Part shown: positions 1-7,639 of the stretch, one piece after another | Position numbering within the stretch: position 1 is the first letter of the stretch | Layout: every line of letters starts with the position of its first letter | NCBI GenBank assembly: GCA_902547175.1 | Contig: CACCMS010000034.1 | Span: forward strand, 1-7,639 | Origin: Rhodospirillaceae bacterium | Lineage (GTDB): Bacteria > Pseudomonadota > Alphaproteobacteria > TMED109 > TMED131 | Length of the DNA stretch: 7,639 nt | Direction of reading: 5' to 3' | Program-made: the position numbers and the translations under genes | The notes under the pieces: model-generated | Database searches by the model: none | The model's input: only the letters and a program-made list of their open reading frames with translations | What the model was told of the DNA's origin: nothing

Positions 1-3000
1 TAAAGAAAAAAAAATTAATTAGAAGGCTAAAACTAGTAGAGCAATTTTTAACCTCAGGGAACAAACCTGAGTGGATGATACTTTCATCTTTGCCAGTCAT
101 TCCACCTGATTTAAGACCACTGGTTCCATTAGATGGTGGAAGGTTTGCTACCTCAGATTTAAATGACTTATATAGAAGAGTTATTAATAGAAATAATAGA
201 TTAAGAAGATTAATAGAGCTCAAAGCTCCTGACATAATTGTTAGAAATGAAATGAGGATGCTTCAAGAGTCTGTTGACGCACTTTTTGACAATACAAGAA
301 GAGCTAGGCCAATCACTGGTTCTAATAAAAGACCTTTGAAGTCTCTTGCTGATATGTTGAAAGGCAAACAAGGTAGGTTTAGACAAAACTTATTAGGTAA
401 GAGATGTGATTACTCAGGAAGATCAGTTATAGTTGTTGGGCCAGAATTAAAACTTCATCAATGCGGAATCCCAAAAAAGATGGCTTTAGAATTATTTAAA
501 CCTTTTATTTATTCAAAATTAGAGCTTAGAGGTCTCGCGACTACAATTAAATCGGCGAAAAAAATGGTTGAAAAAGAACGTCCTGAGGTTTGGGATATTT
601 TAGATGAGGTTATCAGAGAACACCCTATCTTATTAAACAGAGCACCTACACTACATAGACTAGGTATTCAGGCTTTTGAACCAATCTTAATAGAGGGAAA
701 GGCTATAAGGTTGCATCCGCTTGTATGTACAGCTTTTAATGCTGATTTTGATGGTGATCAAATGGCAGTTCATGTACCACTATCAGTTGAAGCTCAATTG
801 GAAGCAAGAGTTTTAATGATGTCAACAAATAATATTCTCAGTCCAGCAAACGGTAAGCCAATAATTGTTCCGACTCAAGATATAGTTTTAGGGTTATATT
901 TTTTAAGTTTAGAAAGCGACAATGAACTAGGTGAAGGTATGATTTTTTCAGGAATAGAGGAAGTCAAACATGCATTGACTGCTAAATGTTTAAGCATGCA
1001 CGCTAAAATTAAAGCTAGAATTTCAGTTATAGAAACTACGGGTAATAATATAACTAAAATAGTTGAAACAACTGCTGGTAGACTACTTATTTCTGAAGTA
1101 CTCCCAAAAAATAAACATGTAGCATTTGATTTAATCAATAAAACTCTAAGTAAAAAAGAATTAGCAGGTTTAATAGATATAGTATACAGATTTTGTGGTC
1201 AGAAGGATACAGTGATTTTTGCAGATAAGTTAATGGAGCTTGGTTTCAAGCACGCTTGTATGGCGGGTATTTCTTTTGGTAAAGACGACATGATAGTTCC
1301 AGAGGCAAAAAAAGGCTTAGTTGATAAAACTAGAGATTTAATAAAACAATATGAAAAACAGTATTCTGATGGCTTAATTACTCAGGGAGAAAAATATAAT
1401 AAAGTTATTGACTCATGGTCTACATGTACTGACAATGTTGCTGATAAAATGATGTCAGAAATGTCTGTTGGAAAAGGCAAAAACATGAATTCTGTTTTTA
1501 TGATGGCTGACTCTGGAGCTAGAGGTTCTGCAGCGCAAATGAAGCAGCTTGCTGGAATGAGAGGTTTAATGGCTAAGCCCTCAGGAGAAATTATAGAAAC
1601 TCCAATTATATCAAACTTCAAAGAAGGTTTGAGTGTTTTAGAATATTTTAATTCTACACATGGAGCCAGAAAAGGTTTGGCAGATACTGCATTAAAGACA
1701 GCTAATTCAGGGTATCTTACAAGAAGATTAGTTGATGTTGCACAGGATTTAATCATTACTAAGGAAGACTGTGGAACCATTAAAGGTGTTACAAAAAAGG
1801 CAATTATTGACGCTGGTGAAGTTATAGAAAGCTTATATGATAGAATAATAGGAAGATATTGTGCTGGTGAACTAAAAAGTCCTTCAAACAATCAGGTAAT
1901 TGCTAGTAGTGGAGATTTTATAGATGAGGAATTAGCTGCTAAAATAGTAGAAGCAGAAATTGACTCTGTAAAAGTAAGAAGTGCACTCACGTGTGATCTA
2001 TCTATAGGAATTTGTTCTATATGTTATGGAAGAGACTTAGCTAGGGGAACTAAGGTAAATATTGGAGAAGCTGTTGGGGTAGTTGCAGCTCAATCAATAG
2101 GTGAACCAGGTACTCAGCTTACTATGAGAACTTTTCATATTGGCGGTGCTGCTCAAGCGGGTTCAGAACAGTCTAGACTAGAAGCTACTATAGATGGGAA
2201 ACTAAGTATAGACGGTGGTAATGTAATTTTTGACAAGAAGGGTGTAGGTATAGTTTTAGATAGAGATTGTAGGGTGGTAATTAAAGATGATAATGATAGG
2301 GAGAGGTTTAGAGAAAGAGTTCCTTACGGGGCTAATATTTTATTAAAAGAAGGAAATACAGTAAGTAGAGGGCAAAAGCTTGCTGAATGGGATCCTTATA
2401 CTAGACCTATAATCACTGAAAAACAAGGGTATGTAAAGTTTGTTGATGTTAATAAGGAGACACTGGACGAAATTACTTCTGCTGATACTGGCATGACCAG
2501 TCAGTTAATCAAAGAATGGAAAGGTACTTCTTCAAAGAGTAAGAATATAGTCATGCGTCCTCGCATTGAAATAGTTGATGAAAATGAAAAGATTGTTAAA
2601 CTATCTAATGGTAATAAAGCCGTATACGAGCTTCCAGTTGATGCAGTTCTTTCTGTCTCTTATGTTTCAGGTGGAAAAAAGAAAGTAAAAGTTAATCCAG
2701 GTGATTTGCTTGCAAGAATACCTCTGGATTCTCAAAAATCAAAAGATATTACAGGGGGATTACCGAGAGTAGCAGAACTTTTTGAAGCAAGAAAGCCTAA
2801 AGATTATTCTTTCATTTCAGATTTAAGAGGAAGAGTAGAGTTTGGAGACGACGTTAGAAGTAACAGAAAATTGTTAGTTGTAGACTTAGAAGATGAAAAT
2901 AATAGCGTCGAATACCTAATTCCTAAAGGTAAGCACATTATGGTGCAAGAAGGAGATATAGTTAATAAAGGCGATTTATTGATGGATGGGAGTCCAGTAC

Positions 3001-3524
3001 CTCATGATATACTTAGAGTATTAGGAATTGAGGAATTAGCTAATTATCTGGTTAATGAAATACAGGATGTCTATAGACTGCAAGGTGTGAAAATTAATGA
3101 TAAGCATATAGAAGTAATTTCTAGACAAATGCTTCAAAAGGTAGAAATTTTAGACTCGGGAGATACAGAGTTAATGGCTGGCGAAATATTAGATAGAGAA
3201 GATGTGGAAAAAGCTAATCTTAAAGTTTTAGAAATTTCAAAAAAAGTGGCTACATTCATTCCTGTTTTAAATGGAATAACTAAAGCTAGCTTGCAAACTA
3301 GATCTTTTATATCTGCGGCATCATTTCAAGAAACCACGAGAGTACTTACTGAGGCTGCTACTGCTGGTAAAAAAGATGACTTAATAGGCTTAAAGGAAAA
3401 TGTTATCGTGGGAAGACTAATACCAGCAGGAACTGGTAGGTCTATGTCAAAATTCAAGAAATTAGCTACGATAAATGAAGAAAAAATTAAAGCAGAACAG
3501 GCCAAACAAATAGAAGCTAACTAG
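1..3524 (+). CDS. rpoC: DNA-directed RNA polymerase subunit beta' (5'-truncated by window edge)
   Basis: This is the catalytic beta' subunit of RNA polymerase. The frame is open to the left edge: codons from base 3 read [15 protein letters not shown] and run into [12 protein letters not shown], matching E. coli RpoC near residue 236. The ATG at 75 is therefore an internal Met, and about 210 N-terminal residues, including the first zinc-binding site, lie upstream. Visible in order are the clamp-helix/sigma-binding region (about 150-290), the rudder and switch-2 region (300-420), and the catalytic NADFDGDQ at 738-761 with its three Mg-binding Asp residues. The bridge helix follows at about 1627-1740. 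The second zinc site has all four Cys (codons at 1770, 1992, 2013, 2022). The trigger loop contains TMRTFH (2121-2138). About 195 residues (roughly 2155-2745) interrupt the trigger loop, the size of the proteobacterial SI3 insertion. The C-terminal omega-facing GRLIPAGTG is present. The stop is TAG. Identity is certain. Confidence 0.98.
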   Translation, partial: KKKKLIRRLKLVEQFLTSGNKPEWMILSSLPVIPPDLRPLVPLDGGRFATSDLNDLYRRVINRNNRLRRLIELKAPDIIVRNEMRMLQESVDALFDNTRRARPITGSNKRPLKSLADMLKGKQGRFRQNLLGKRCDYSGRSVIVVGPELKLHQCGIPKKMALELFKPFIYSKLELRGLATTIKSAKKMVEKERPEVWDILDEVIREHPILLNRAPTLHRLGIQAFEPILIEGKAIRLHPLVCTAFNADFDGDQMAVHVPLSVEAQLEARVLMMSTNNILSPANGKPIIVPTQDIVLGLYFLSLESDNELGEGMIFSGIEEVKHALTAKCLSMHAKIKARISVIETTGNNITKIVETTAGRLLISEVLPKNKHVAFDLINKTLSKKELAGLIDIVYRFCGQKDTVIFADKLMELGFKHACMAGISFGKDDMIVPEAKKGLVDKTRDLIKQYEKQYSDGLITQGEKYNKVIDSWSTCTDNVADKMMSEMSVGKGKNMNSVFMMADSGARGSAAQMKQLAGMRGLMAKPSGEIIETPIISNFKEGLSVLEYFNSTHGARKGLADTALKTANSGYLTRRLVDVAQDLIITKEDCGTIKGVTKKAIIDAGEVIESLYDRIIGRYCAGELKSPSNNQVIASSGDFIDEELAAKIVEAEIDSVKVRSALTCDLSIGICSICYGRDLARGTKVNIGEAVGVVAAQSIGEPGTQLTMRTFHIGGAAQAGSEQSRLEATIDGKLSIDGGNVIFDKKGVGIVLDRDCRVVIKDDNDRERFRERVPYGANILLKEGNTVSRGQKLAEWDPYTRPIITEKQGYVKFVDVNKETLDEITSADTGMTSQLIKEWKGTSSKSKNIVMRPRIEIVDENEKIVKLSNGNKAVYELPVDAVLSVSYVSGGKKKVKVNPGDLLARIPLDSQKSKDITGGLPRVAELFEARKPKDYSFISDLRGRVEFGDDVRSNRKLLVVDLEDENNSVEYLIPKGKHIMVQEGDIVNKGDLLMDGSPVPHDILRVLGIEELANYLVNEIQDVYRLQGVKINDKHIEVISRQMLQKVEILDSGDTELMAGEILDREDVEKANLKVLEISKKVATFIPVLNGITKASLQTRSFISAASFQETTRVLTEAATAGKKDDLIGLKENVIVGRLIPAGTGRSMSKFKKLATINEEKIKAEQAKQIEAN

Positions 3525-3578
3525 AAAAAAAAATATTTGTTGTAATATTGCAACACATAAATAATTTTTTTTTTTTTT
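3525..3578 (+). terminator. Probable intrinsic terminator after rpoC
   Basis: Nine A directly follow the rpoC stop (3525-3533). An 18-base near-palindrome, TGTTGTAATATTGCAACA, follows at 3538-3555: six pairs including one G-U, with a six-base AU loop. After a nine-base AU spacer comes a run of 14 T (3565-3578). The A-tract can pair with the T-tract and the flanking TATTT with AAATA, giving one long AU-rich hairpin with small bulges. The T run does not directly abut the strong apical stem, which is atypical, and the stem is GC-poor, so termination may be partial. The A-tract/T-tract symmetry would let it work on either strand. It probably separates the rpoBC transcript from the str operon or attenuates read-through. 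Confidence 0.5.
3565..3578 (+). promoter_or_regulatory. 14-T tract, possible UP-like element of the rpsL promoter
   Basis: An uninterrupted run of 14 T ends four bases before the -35 box at 3583. If transcription starts near 3618, the run covers about -53 to -40, where A/T-rich UP elements bind the alpha-subunit C-terminal domains at ribosomal promoters. The position and composition are seen; the UP role is inferred. The same run also forms the U-tract of the proposed rpoC terminator. Confidence 0.35.
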
Positions 3579-3582
3579 ATAC

Positions 3583-3611
3583 TTGACCGTAATGCTAACT
3601 ATCAATAATAT
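3583..3611 (+). promoter_or_regulatory. Sigma70-type promoter of the str operon
   Basis: TTGACC at 3583-3588 matches five of six bases of the -35 consensus. After exactly 17 bases comes TAATAT at 3606-3611, which matches four of six -10 bases. Transcription would start near 3617-3619, giving a leader of about 35 bases before the rpsL ATG. The bases after the -10 box (GCGTC, 3612-3616) are G/C-rich against a very AT-rich background, as in discriminators of stringently controlled ribosomal promoters. It is the only promoter-like site in the gap and sits upstream of the highly expressed rpsL-rpsG-fusA-tuf run. Assignment is by consensus matching only. Confidence 0.6.
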
Positions 3612-3639
3612 GCGTCTTTCTGGTAATTTAAAAAGTTTA

Positions 3640-3644
3640 AAGGA
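3640..3644 (+). promoter_or_regulatory. Ribosome binding site of rpsL
   Basis: AAGGA lies eight bases before the ATG at 3653, an optimal Shine-Dalgarno spacing. An in-frame TTG at 3647 would leave only two bases and would add Met-Leu before the conserved [10 protein letters not shown]. The site therefore fixes 3653 as the start. Confidence 0.85.
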
Positions 3645-3652
3645 ATTTGTTA

Positions 3653-4022
3653 ATGCCAACAGTAAACCAACTAGTGCGTAAAGGTAGAAAGACACAAATT
3701 AAAAGGAACAAAGTGCCTGCTTTAGAGGCTTGTCCGCAAAAAAGAGGTGTGTGTACCAGAGTATATACTACTACACCTAAAAAGCCAAATTCAGCATTAA
3801 GAAAAGTTGCAAGGGTAAGGCTAACCAATGGTTTTGAAGTTACTAGTTACATCCCAGGAGAAGGGCACAATTTGCAAGAGCATTCTGTAGTAATTATTAG
3901 AGGTGGAAGAGTTAAAGATTTACCAGGTGTTAGATATCATGTGGTTAGAGGTGTTCTAGATACGCAAGGAGTAGGCAATAGAAAACAGAGAAGATCAAAA
4001 TACGGTGCAAAAAGGCCAAAAT

Positions 4023-4024
<2 letters not shown>
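3653..4024 (+). CDS. rpsL: 30S ribosomal protein S12
   Basis: S12 lies at the decoding centre of the small subunit and helps monitor codon-anticodon pairing. The product is 123 residues (E. coli 124) and starts with the universal [12 protein letters not shown]. The loop [13 protein letters not shown] carries Lys43, and [13 protein letters not shown] carries Lys88, Asp89 and Pro91. These are the sites where substitutions give streptomycin resistance or dependence, and all are wild type here, so streptomycin sensitivity is expected at this locus. Asp89 is the residue methylthiolated by RimO in bacteria that have that enzyme. The protein ends in the usual basic tail ([11 protein letters not shown]). 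It is the first gene of the str operon, behind a promoter in the rpoC-rpsL gap. The TAG stop overlaps the Shine-Dalgarno of rpsG. The start was chosen by homology and ribosome-binding-site spacing. Confidence 0.98.
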
Positions 4025-4507
<483 letters not shown>

Positions 4508-4517
4508 TAGATACATT

Positions 4518-6596
4518 ATGAGCAGAAAAACAGAATTAAATAAGTATAGAAACATTGGAATAATGGCACATATTGATGCTGGTAAAACAACCACAACAGA
4601 AAGAATTTTATATTATACAGGGGTTTCGCATAAAATTGGAGAAGTTCATGATGGAGCAGCAACAATGGACTGGATGGAACAGGAGCAGGAAAGGGGTATT
4701 ACTATTACTTCTGCTGCAACCACATGTTTTTGGAAAGACCATAGAATTAATATAATTGACACACCTGGGCACGTTGACTTTACTATTGAAGTAGAAAGAT
4801 CACTCAGAGTTCTTGATGGGGCGGTAGCAGTCTTTGATAGTGTTGCTGGAGTAGAGCCACAGTCAGAGACTGTTTGGAGGCAGGCAAATAAATACGGTGT
4901 ACCTAGAATGTGCTTCATTAATAAAATGGATAGAGTTGGAGCAGATTTTTACAGATGTTTGGGCATGATAAAGGATAGATTAGGAGCTACCCCTATAGTC
5001 TTACAATTACCTGTTGGATCAGAAGCTGATTTTTCAGGAGTAGTAGATATTTTAAATATGAATGAAATAATCTGGCAGCAGGATACTTTAGGAGCTGAAT
5101 TCAAAATAAACGACCTTTCTGATGAATATAGAGAAAAGGCTGAGGAATATAAAAAGAAATTGGTAGAACTAGCAGTTGAGCAGGATGACGAAATAATGGA
5201 ACAATATTTAGATGGTAAAGAGCCTAGTCTAGAAGAATTAAAAAAATGTATAAGAAAAGGTACTATTAGTGGAGCTTTTGTTCCCGTACTCTGTGGTACT
5301 GCTTTTAAAAATAAAGGTGTGCAACCAATGTTAGATGCTGTTTTAGATTACTTACCTTCACCTGTAGACTTGCCTCCAGTTAAAGGAGTTGAGGTAAGTG
5401 GTATTAATGAGCTTACTAGAGCTAGCTCTGACTCAGAATCTTTCTCTGCGCTAGCATTTAAGATTATGACTGATCCTTTTGTAGGAACTTTGGCATTTGC
5501 CAGAGTTTACTCAGGAGTTATAGAAAGTGGTTCAACTGTAGAAAATACTGTTAAAGGTAAAAAGGAGAGAGTTGGTAGAATGCTTCAAATGCATGCTAAT
5601 AGCAGAGAAGATATAAAAGAAGCTAGAGCAGGTGATATTATTGCAATATGTGGTTTAAAGTCCGTAACGACAGGTGATACTTTATGTGATGCTAATAATC
5701 CTATAATTCTTGAAAGAATGGAATTTCCAGATCCTGTAATTGAAGTAGCCGTAGAACCCAAAACTAAGGCTGACCAAGAAAAGATGTCTGAGGCGCTAGG
5801 AAGATTAGCTGCTGAAGATCCATCTTTTGGTGTAAGTTCTGACATTGAAAGCGGTCAAACTATTATTAAAGGCATGGGAGAACTGCATCTAGATATTATT
5901 GTGGATAGAATGAAAAGAGAATTTAAAGTAGAAGCCGATGTAGGTGCTCCTCAAGTTGCCTATAGAGAAACAATTACTTCTGAGGCTGATGTTGATTATA
6001 CTCACAAAAAACAATCAGGTGGAGCAGGGCAGTTTGCTAGGGTTAAAATGGTAGTTAAAAAAGGTGAAGCTGGATGTGGTTTAGAATTTATTAACAAAGT
6101 AGTTGGTGGAAATATTCCAAAGGAATATATACCTGGTGTTCAAAAGGGCATCGAAAGTGCAATGCAAAATGGTGTAGTTGCTGGCTACCCGGTTATAGAT
6201 ATTAGTGTTACATTATATGATGGTGCTTTTCACGATGTTGACTCAAGTGTAATGGCTTTTGAAATTGCAGGTAGATCGGCATTTAGAGATGCTCTCTCTA
6301 AATCTAAGCCAAAATTATTAGAGCCAATGATGAGAGTAGAAGTAGTAACACCTGAAGACTTTGTAGGGGATGTAATAGGTGACTTAAACAGTAGGAGAGG
6401 TCAGGTTCAAGGGATGGAGCCGCAAGGTAACGCTACTTTAGTCAAAGCTAATGTTCCATTAGCTACGATGTTTGGGTATGTTAATAATTTAAGATCGATG
6501 ACACAAGGAAGGGCAGTTTATACTATGCAGTTTGATAAATATGAATTAGTACCAGCGATGGTAGAAGAGGAACTTAAATCAAAGCTAGCAAGTTAA
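4518..6596 (+). CDS. fusA: Translation elongation factor G
   Basis: EF-G is the GTPase that drives tRNA-mRNA translocation and, with RRF, ribosome recycling. The product is 692 residues, within the usual 690-705. Domain I shows the P-loop AHIDAGKTT (17-25), the switch region RGITITSA (59-66), DTPGH (81-85; His85 is catalytic) and NKMD (135-138). Domain IV has the [12 protein letters not shown] loop and the conserved [11 protein letters not shown] segment. Domain V includes [16 protein letters not shown]. The ATG at 4518 gives [15 protein letters not shown], matching the family N-terminus. An in-frame ATG at 4449 lies inside rpsG and is rejected. The gene starts ten bases after the rpsG stop. 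Only a weak AGGTGG (4499-4504, inside the rpsG end, 13 bases upstream) resembles a Shine-Dalgarno, so translation is probably coupled to rpsG. It ends with TAATAATAG, three stops in frame. Confidence 0.98.
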   Translation: MSRKTELNKYRNIGIMAHIDAGKTTTTERILYYTGVSHKIGEVHDGAATMDWMEQEQERGITITSAATTCFWKDHRINIIDTPGHVDFTIEVERSLRVLDGAVAVFDSVAGVEPQSETVWRQANKYGVPRMCFINKMDRVGADFYRCLGMIKDRLGATPIVLQLPVGSEADFSGVVDILNMNEIIWQQDTLGAEFKINDLSDEYREKAEEYKKKLVELAVEQDDEIMEQYLDGKEPSLEELKKCIRKGTISGAFVPVLCGTAFKNKGVQPMLDAVLDYLPSPVDLPPVKGVEVSGINELTRASSDSESFSALAFKIMTDPFVGTLAFARVYSGVIESGSTVENTVKGKKERVGRMLQMHANSREDIKEARAGDIIAICGLKSVTTGDTLCDANNPIILERMEFPDPVIEVAVEPKTKADQEKMSEALGRLAAEDPSFGVSSDIESGQTIIKGMGELHLDIIVDRMKREFKVEADVGAPQVAYRETITSEADVDYTHKKQSGGAGQFARVKMVVKKGEAGCGLEFINKVVGGNIPKEYIPGVQKGIESAMQNGVVAGYPVIDISVTLYDGAFHDVDSSVMAFEIAGRSAFRDALSKSKPKLLEPMMRVEVVTPEDFVGDVIGDLNSRRGQVQGMEPQGNATLVKANVPLATMFGYVNNLRSMTQGRAVYTMQFDKYELVPAMVEEELKSKLAS

Positions 6597-6620
6597 TAAT
6601 AGATTTATAATATTGAAAAC

Positions 6621-6624
6621 GGAG
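6621..6624 (+). promoter_or_regulatory. Ribosome binding site of tuf
   Basis: GGAG lies seven bases before the ATG at 6632, joined to it by an unbroken A run (6625-6632 with the A of ATG). A strong Shine-Dalgarno with an unstructured A-rich spacer suits a very highly translated gene. It is a clearer site than that of fusA upstream. Confidence 0.85.
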
Positions 6625-6631
6625 AAAAAAA

Positions 6632-7639
6632 ATGGCAAAAGAAAAATTTGAGAGAAATAAACCTCATGTCAACATAGGAACCATAGGTCACGTAGATCAT
6701 GGTAAAACTACTTTGACAGCAGCTATAACCAAAACCTTATCTGAGAGTGGAGGAGCACAGAGTATAGCATATGACGAAATTGATAAAGCTCCGGAGGAAA
6801 AGGAAAGAGGTATTACAATTAATACGGCACACGTAGAGTACGAAACAGAAGGAAGACACTATGCTCATGTTGATTGTCCAGGACACGCTGACTATGTAAA
6901 GAACATGATAACAGGAGCAGCACAGATGGACGGGGGTATTCTTGTAGTATCAGCTGCTGATGGCCCAATGCCTCAAACTAGAGAACATATCCTTTTAGCA
7001 AGACAGGTAGGAGTTCCTGCACTAGTTGTTTTTCTTAATAAGGTTGATCAAGTAGATGATCCAGAATTATTGGAGTTAGTTGAAATGGAGGTAAGAGAGC
7101 TATTATCAAAATATGAATTTCCAGGTGATGATATACCAATAATAAAAGGTTCAGCATTAAAAGCTTTAGAGGGTGACAGTTCTGATATTGGAAGTACAGC
7201 AATAATGAAACTCATGGAAGAAGTTGATAAATATGTACCTCAGCCTGAAAGACCAGTTGATCAACCTTTTCTAATGCCTATAGAAGATGTTTTTTCCATT
7301 TCAGGTAGAGGAACTGTTGTAACTGGTAGAGTAGAGTCAGGAGTTATAAATGTTAATGATGAAATTGAAATTATTGGGATTAAAGATACTACTAAAACTG
7401 TATGTACGGGGGTAGAGATGTTTAGAAAACTTTTAGATAGAGGTGAAGCCGGAGATAATATTGGTGCACTTTTGAGAGGTGTAAACAGGGAAGATGTTGA
7501 AAGAGGACAAGTACTAGCAGCGCCAGGTTCTATTAAACCCCATACTAAATTTAAGGCGGAAACTTACGTTTTAACTAAAGAAGAAGGAGGGAGACACACT
7601 CCATTTTTTGGTAATTATAGACCACAGTTTTATTTTAGA
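6632..7639 (+). CDS. tuf: Translation elongation factor Tu (3'-truncated by window edge)
   Basis: EF-Tu delivers aminoacyl-tRNA to the ribosomal A site as a GTP complex. The frame is open from ATG 6632 to the last base: 336 codons of about 395, with no stop. It starts [17 protein letters not shown]. The GTPase domain shows GHVDHGKT (19-26), Thr62 in [13 protein letters not shown] (81-85; His85 is catalytic), NKVD (136-139) and SAL (174-176). Domain II follows ([21 protein letters not shown]). The window cuts domain III just after [15 protein letters not shown]. The spacing of all GTPase motifs equals E. coli EF-Tu, so no indel is present up to residue 176. It lies 35 bases after fusA with its own strong ribosome binding site. 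All 17 Arg codons I read are AGA or AGG. In relatives, the S10 ribosomal operon (rpsJ onward) often follows; that is outside the window. Confidence 0.98.
   Translation, partial: MAKEKFERNKPHVNIGTIGHVDHGKTTLTAAITKTLSESGGAQSIAYDEIDKAPEEKERGITINTAHVEYETEGRHYAHVDCPGHADYVKNMITGAAQMDGGILVVSAADGPMPQTREHILLARQVGVPALVVFLNKVDQVDDPELLELVEMEVRELLSKYEFPGDDIPIIKGSALKALEGDSSDIGSTAIMKLMEEVDKYVPQPERPVDQPFLMPIEDVFSISGRGTVVTGRVESGVINVNDEIEIIGIKDTTKTVCTGVEMFRKLLDRGEAGDNIGALLRGVNREDVERGQVLAAPGSIKPHTKFKAETYVLTKEEGGRHTPFFGNYRPQFYFR

Noticed and set aside
75..77. ATG at 75 as the start of the rpoC reading frame
   Set aside because: The frame is open and homologous to RpoC up to base 3; this Met is the internal one in PEWMIL, not an initiator.
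875..1891. Reverse-strand open frames opposite rpoC (875-1138 and 1382-1891)
   Set aside because: They lie fully inside conserved rpoC, show no recognisable domain or ribosome binding site, and read as antisense shadows.
3627..3641. TTTAAA-AAG-TTTAAA hairpin in the rpsL leader as a regulatory structure
   Set aside because: Six A-U pairs with a three-base loop are too unstable to claim, and the repeat is expected by chance at this composition.
3647..3649. In-frame TTG as an alternative rpsL start
   Set aside because: It leaves two bases after the Shine-Dalgarno and adds residues before the conserved MPTVNQ N-terminus.
3462..3828. Reverse-strand open frames over the rpoC-rpsL gap
   Set aside because: Their low-complexity Phe/Leu/Lys/Ile content comes from the A and T tracts and from antisense of conserved rpoC and rpsL ends.
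6606..6611. TATAAT between fusA and tuf as a tuf promoter
   Set aside because: It is a perfect -10 hexamer, but no -35-like sequence lies 16-18 bases upstream and there is no TG extension; such hexamers are common in AT-rich DNA.

Overview
The window is a densely coding, AT-rich stretch (about one third G+C by eye) of a bacterial chromosome. It holds five core genes on the + strand: the 3' five-sixths of rpoC, then complete rpsL, rpsG and fusA, then the first 336 codons of tuf. The rpoC-rpsL-rpsG-fusA-tuf order, the large SI3-type insertion in the RpoC trigger loop, the short S7 ending in HYRW and the overall protein wording point to an AT-rich alphaproteobacterium. A SAR11-like plankter or a Rickettsiales-like lineage would fit, but the sequence alone does not decide this. 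All genes look intact, with no frameshift, mobile element, CRISPR array or RNA gene.

Layout. Positions 1-3524 are rpoC, whose reading frame is open to the left edge of the window. Positions 3525-3652 are the only sizeable gap (128 bases). Read left to right, it carries an A-tract/hairpin/T-tract element that looks like an intrinsic terminator for the rpoBC transcript. Next comes a good sigma70-type promoter (TTGACC, 17-base spacer, TAATAT), a short leader and the rpsL Shine-Dalgarno. The 14-T run ends four bases before the -35 box, so the same bases could act as terminator U-tract and as promoter UP-like element. Positions 3653-6596 hold rpsL, rpsG and fusA with gaps of only 9 and 10 bases. 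A 35-base gap with a clear ribosome binding site leads into tuf, which runs off the right edge in frame.

How the genes work together. RpoC is the catalytic beta' subunit of RNA polymerase. S12 and S7 are small-subunit proteins of the decoding centre and the head. EF-G and EF-Tu are the two elongation GTPases. This is the classical str operon placed directly behind the RNA polymerase operon. The most distinctive points are regulatory: the compact terminator/promoter junction, the TTG start of rpsG whose Shine-Dalgarno overlaps the rpsL stop codon, the lack of room for an E. coli-type S7 autoregulatory site between rpsL and rpsG, and a fusA start without a clear Shine-Dalgarno. I found no sign of an undescribed system; this is an ordinary housekeeping region.
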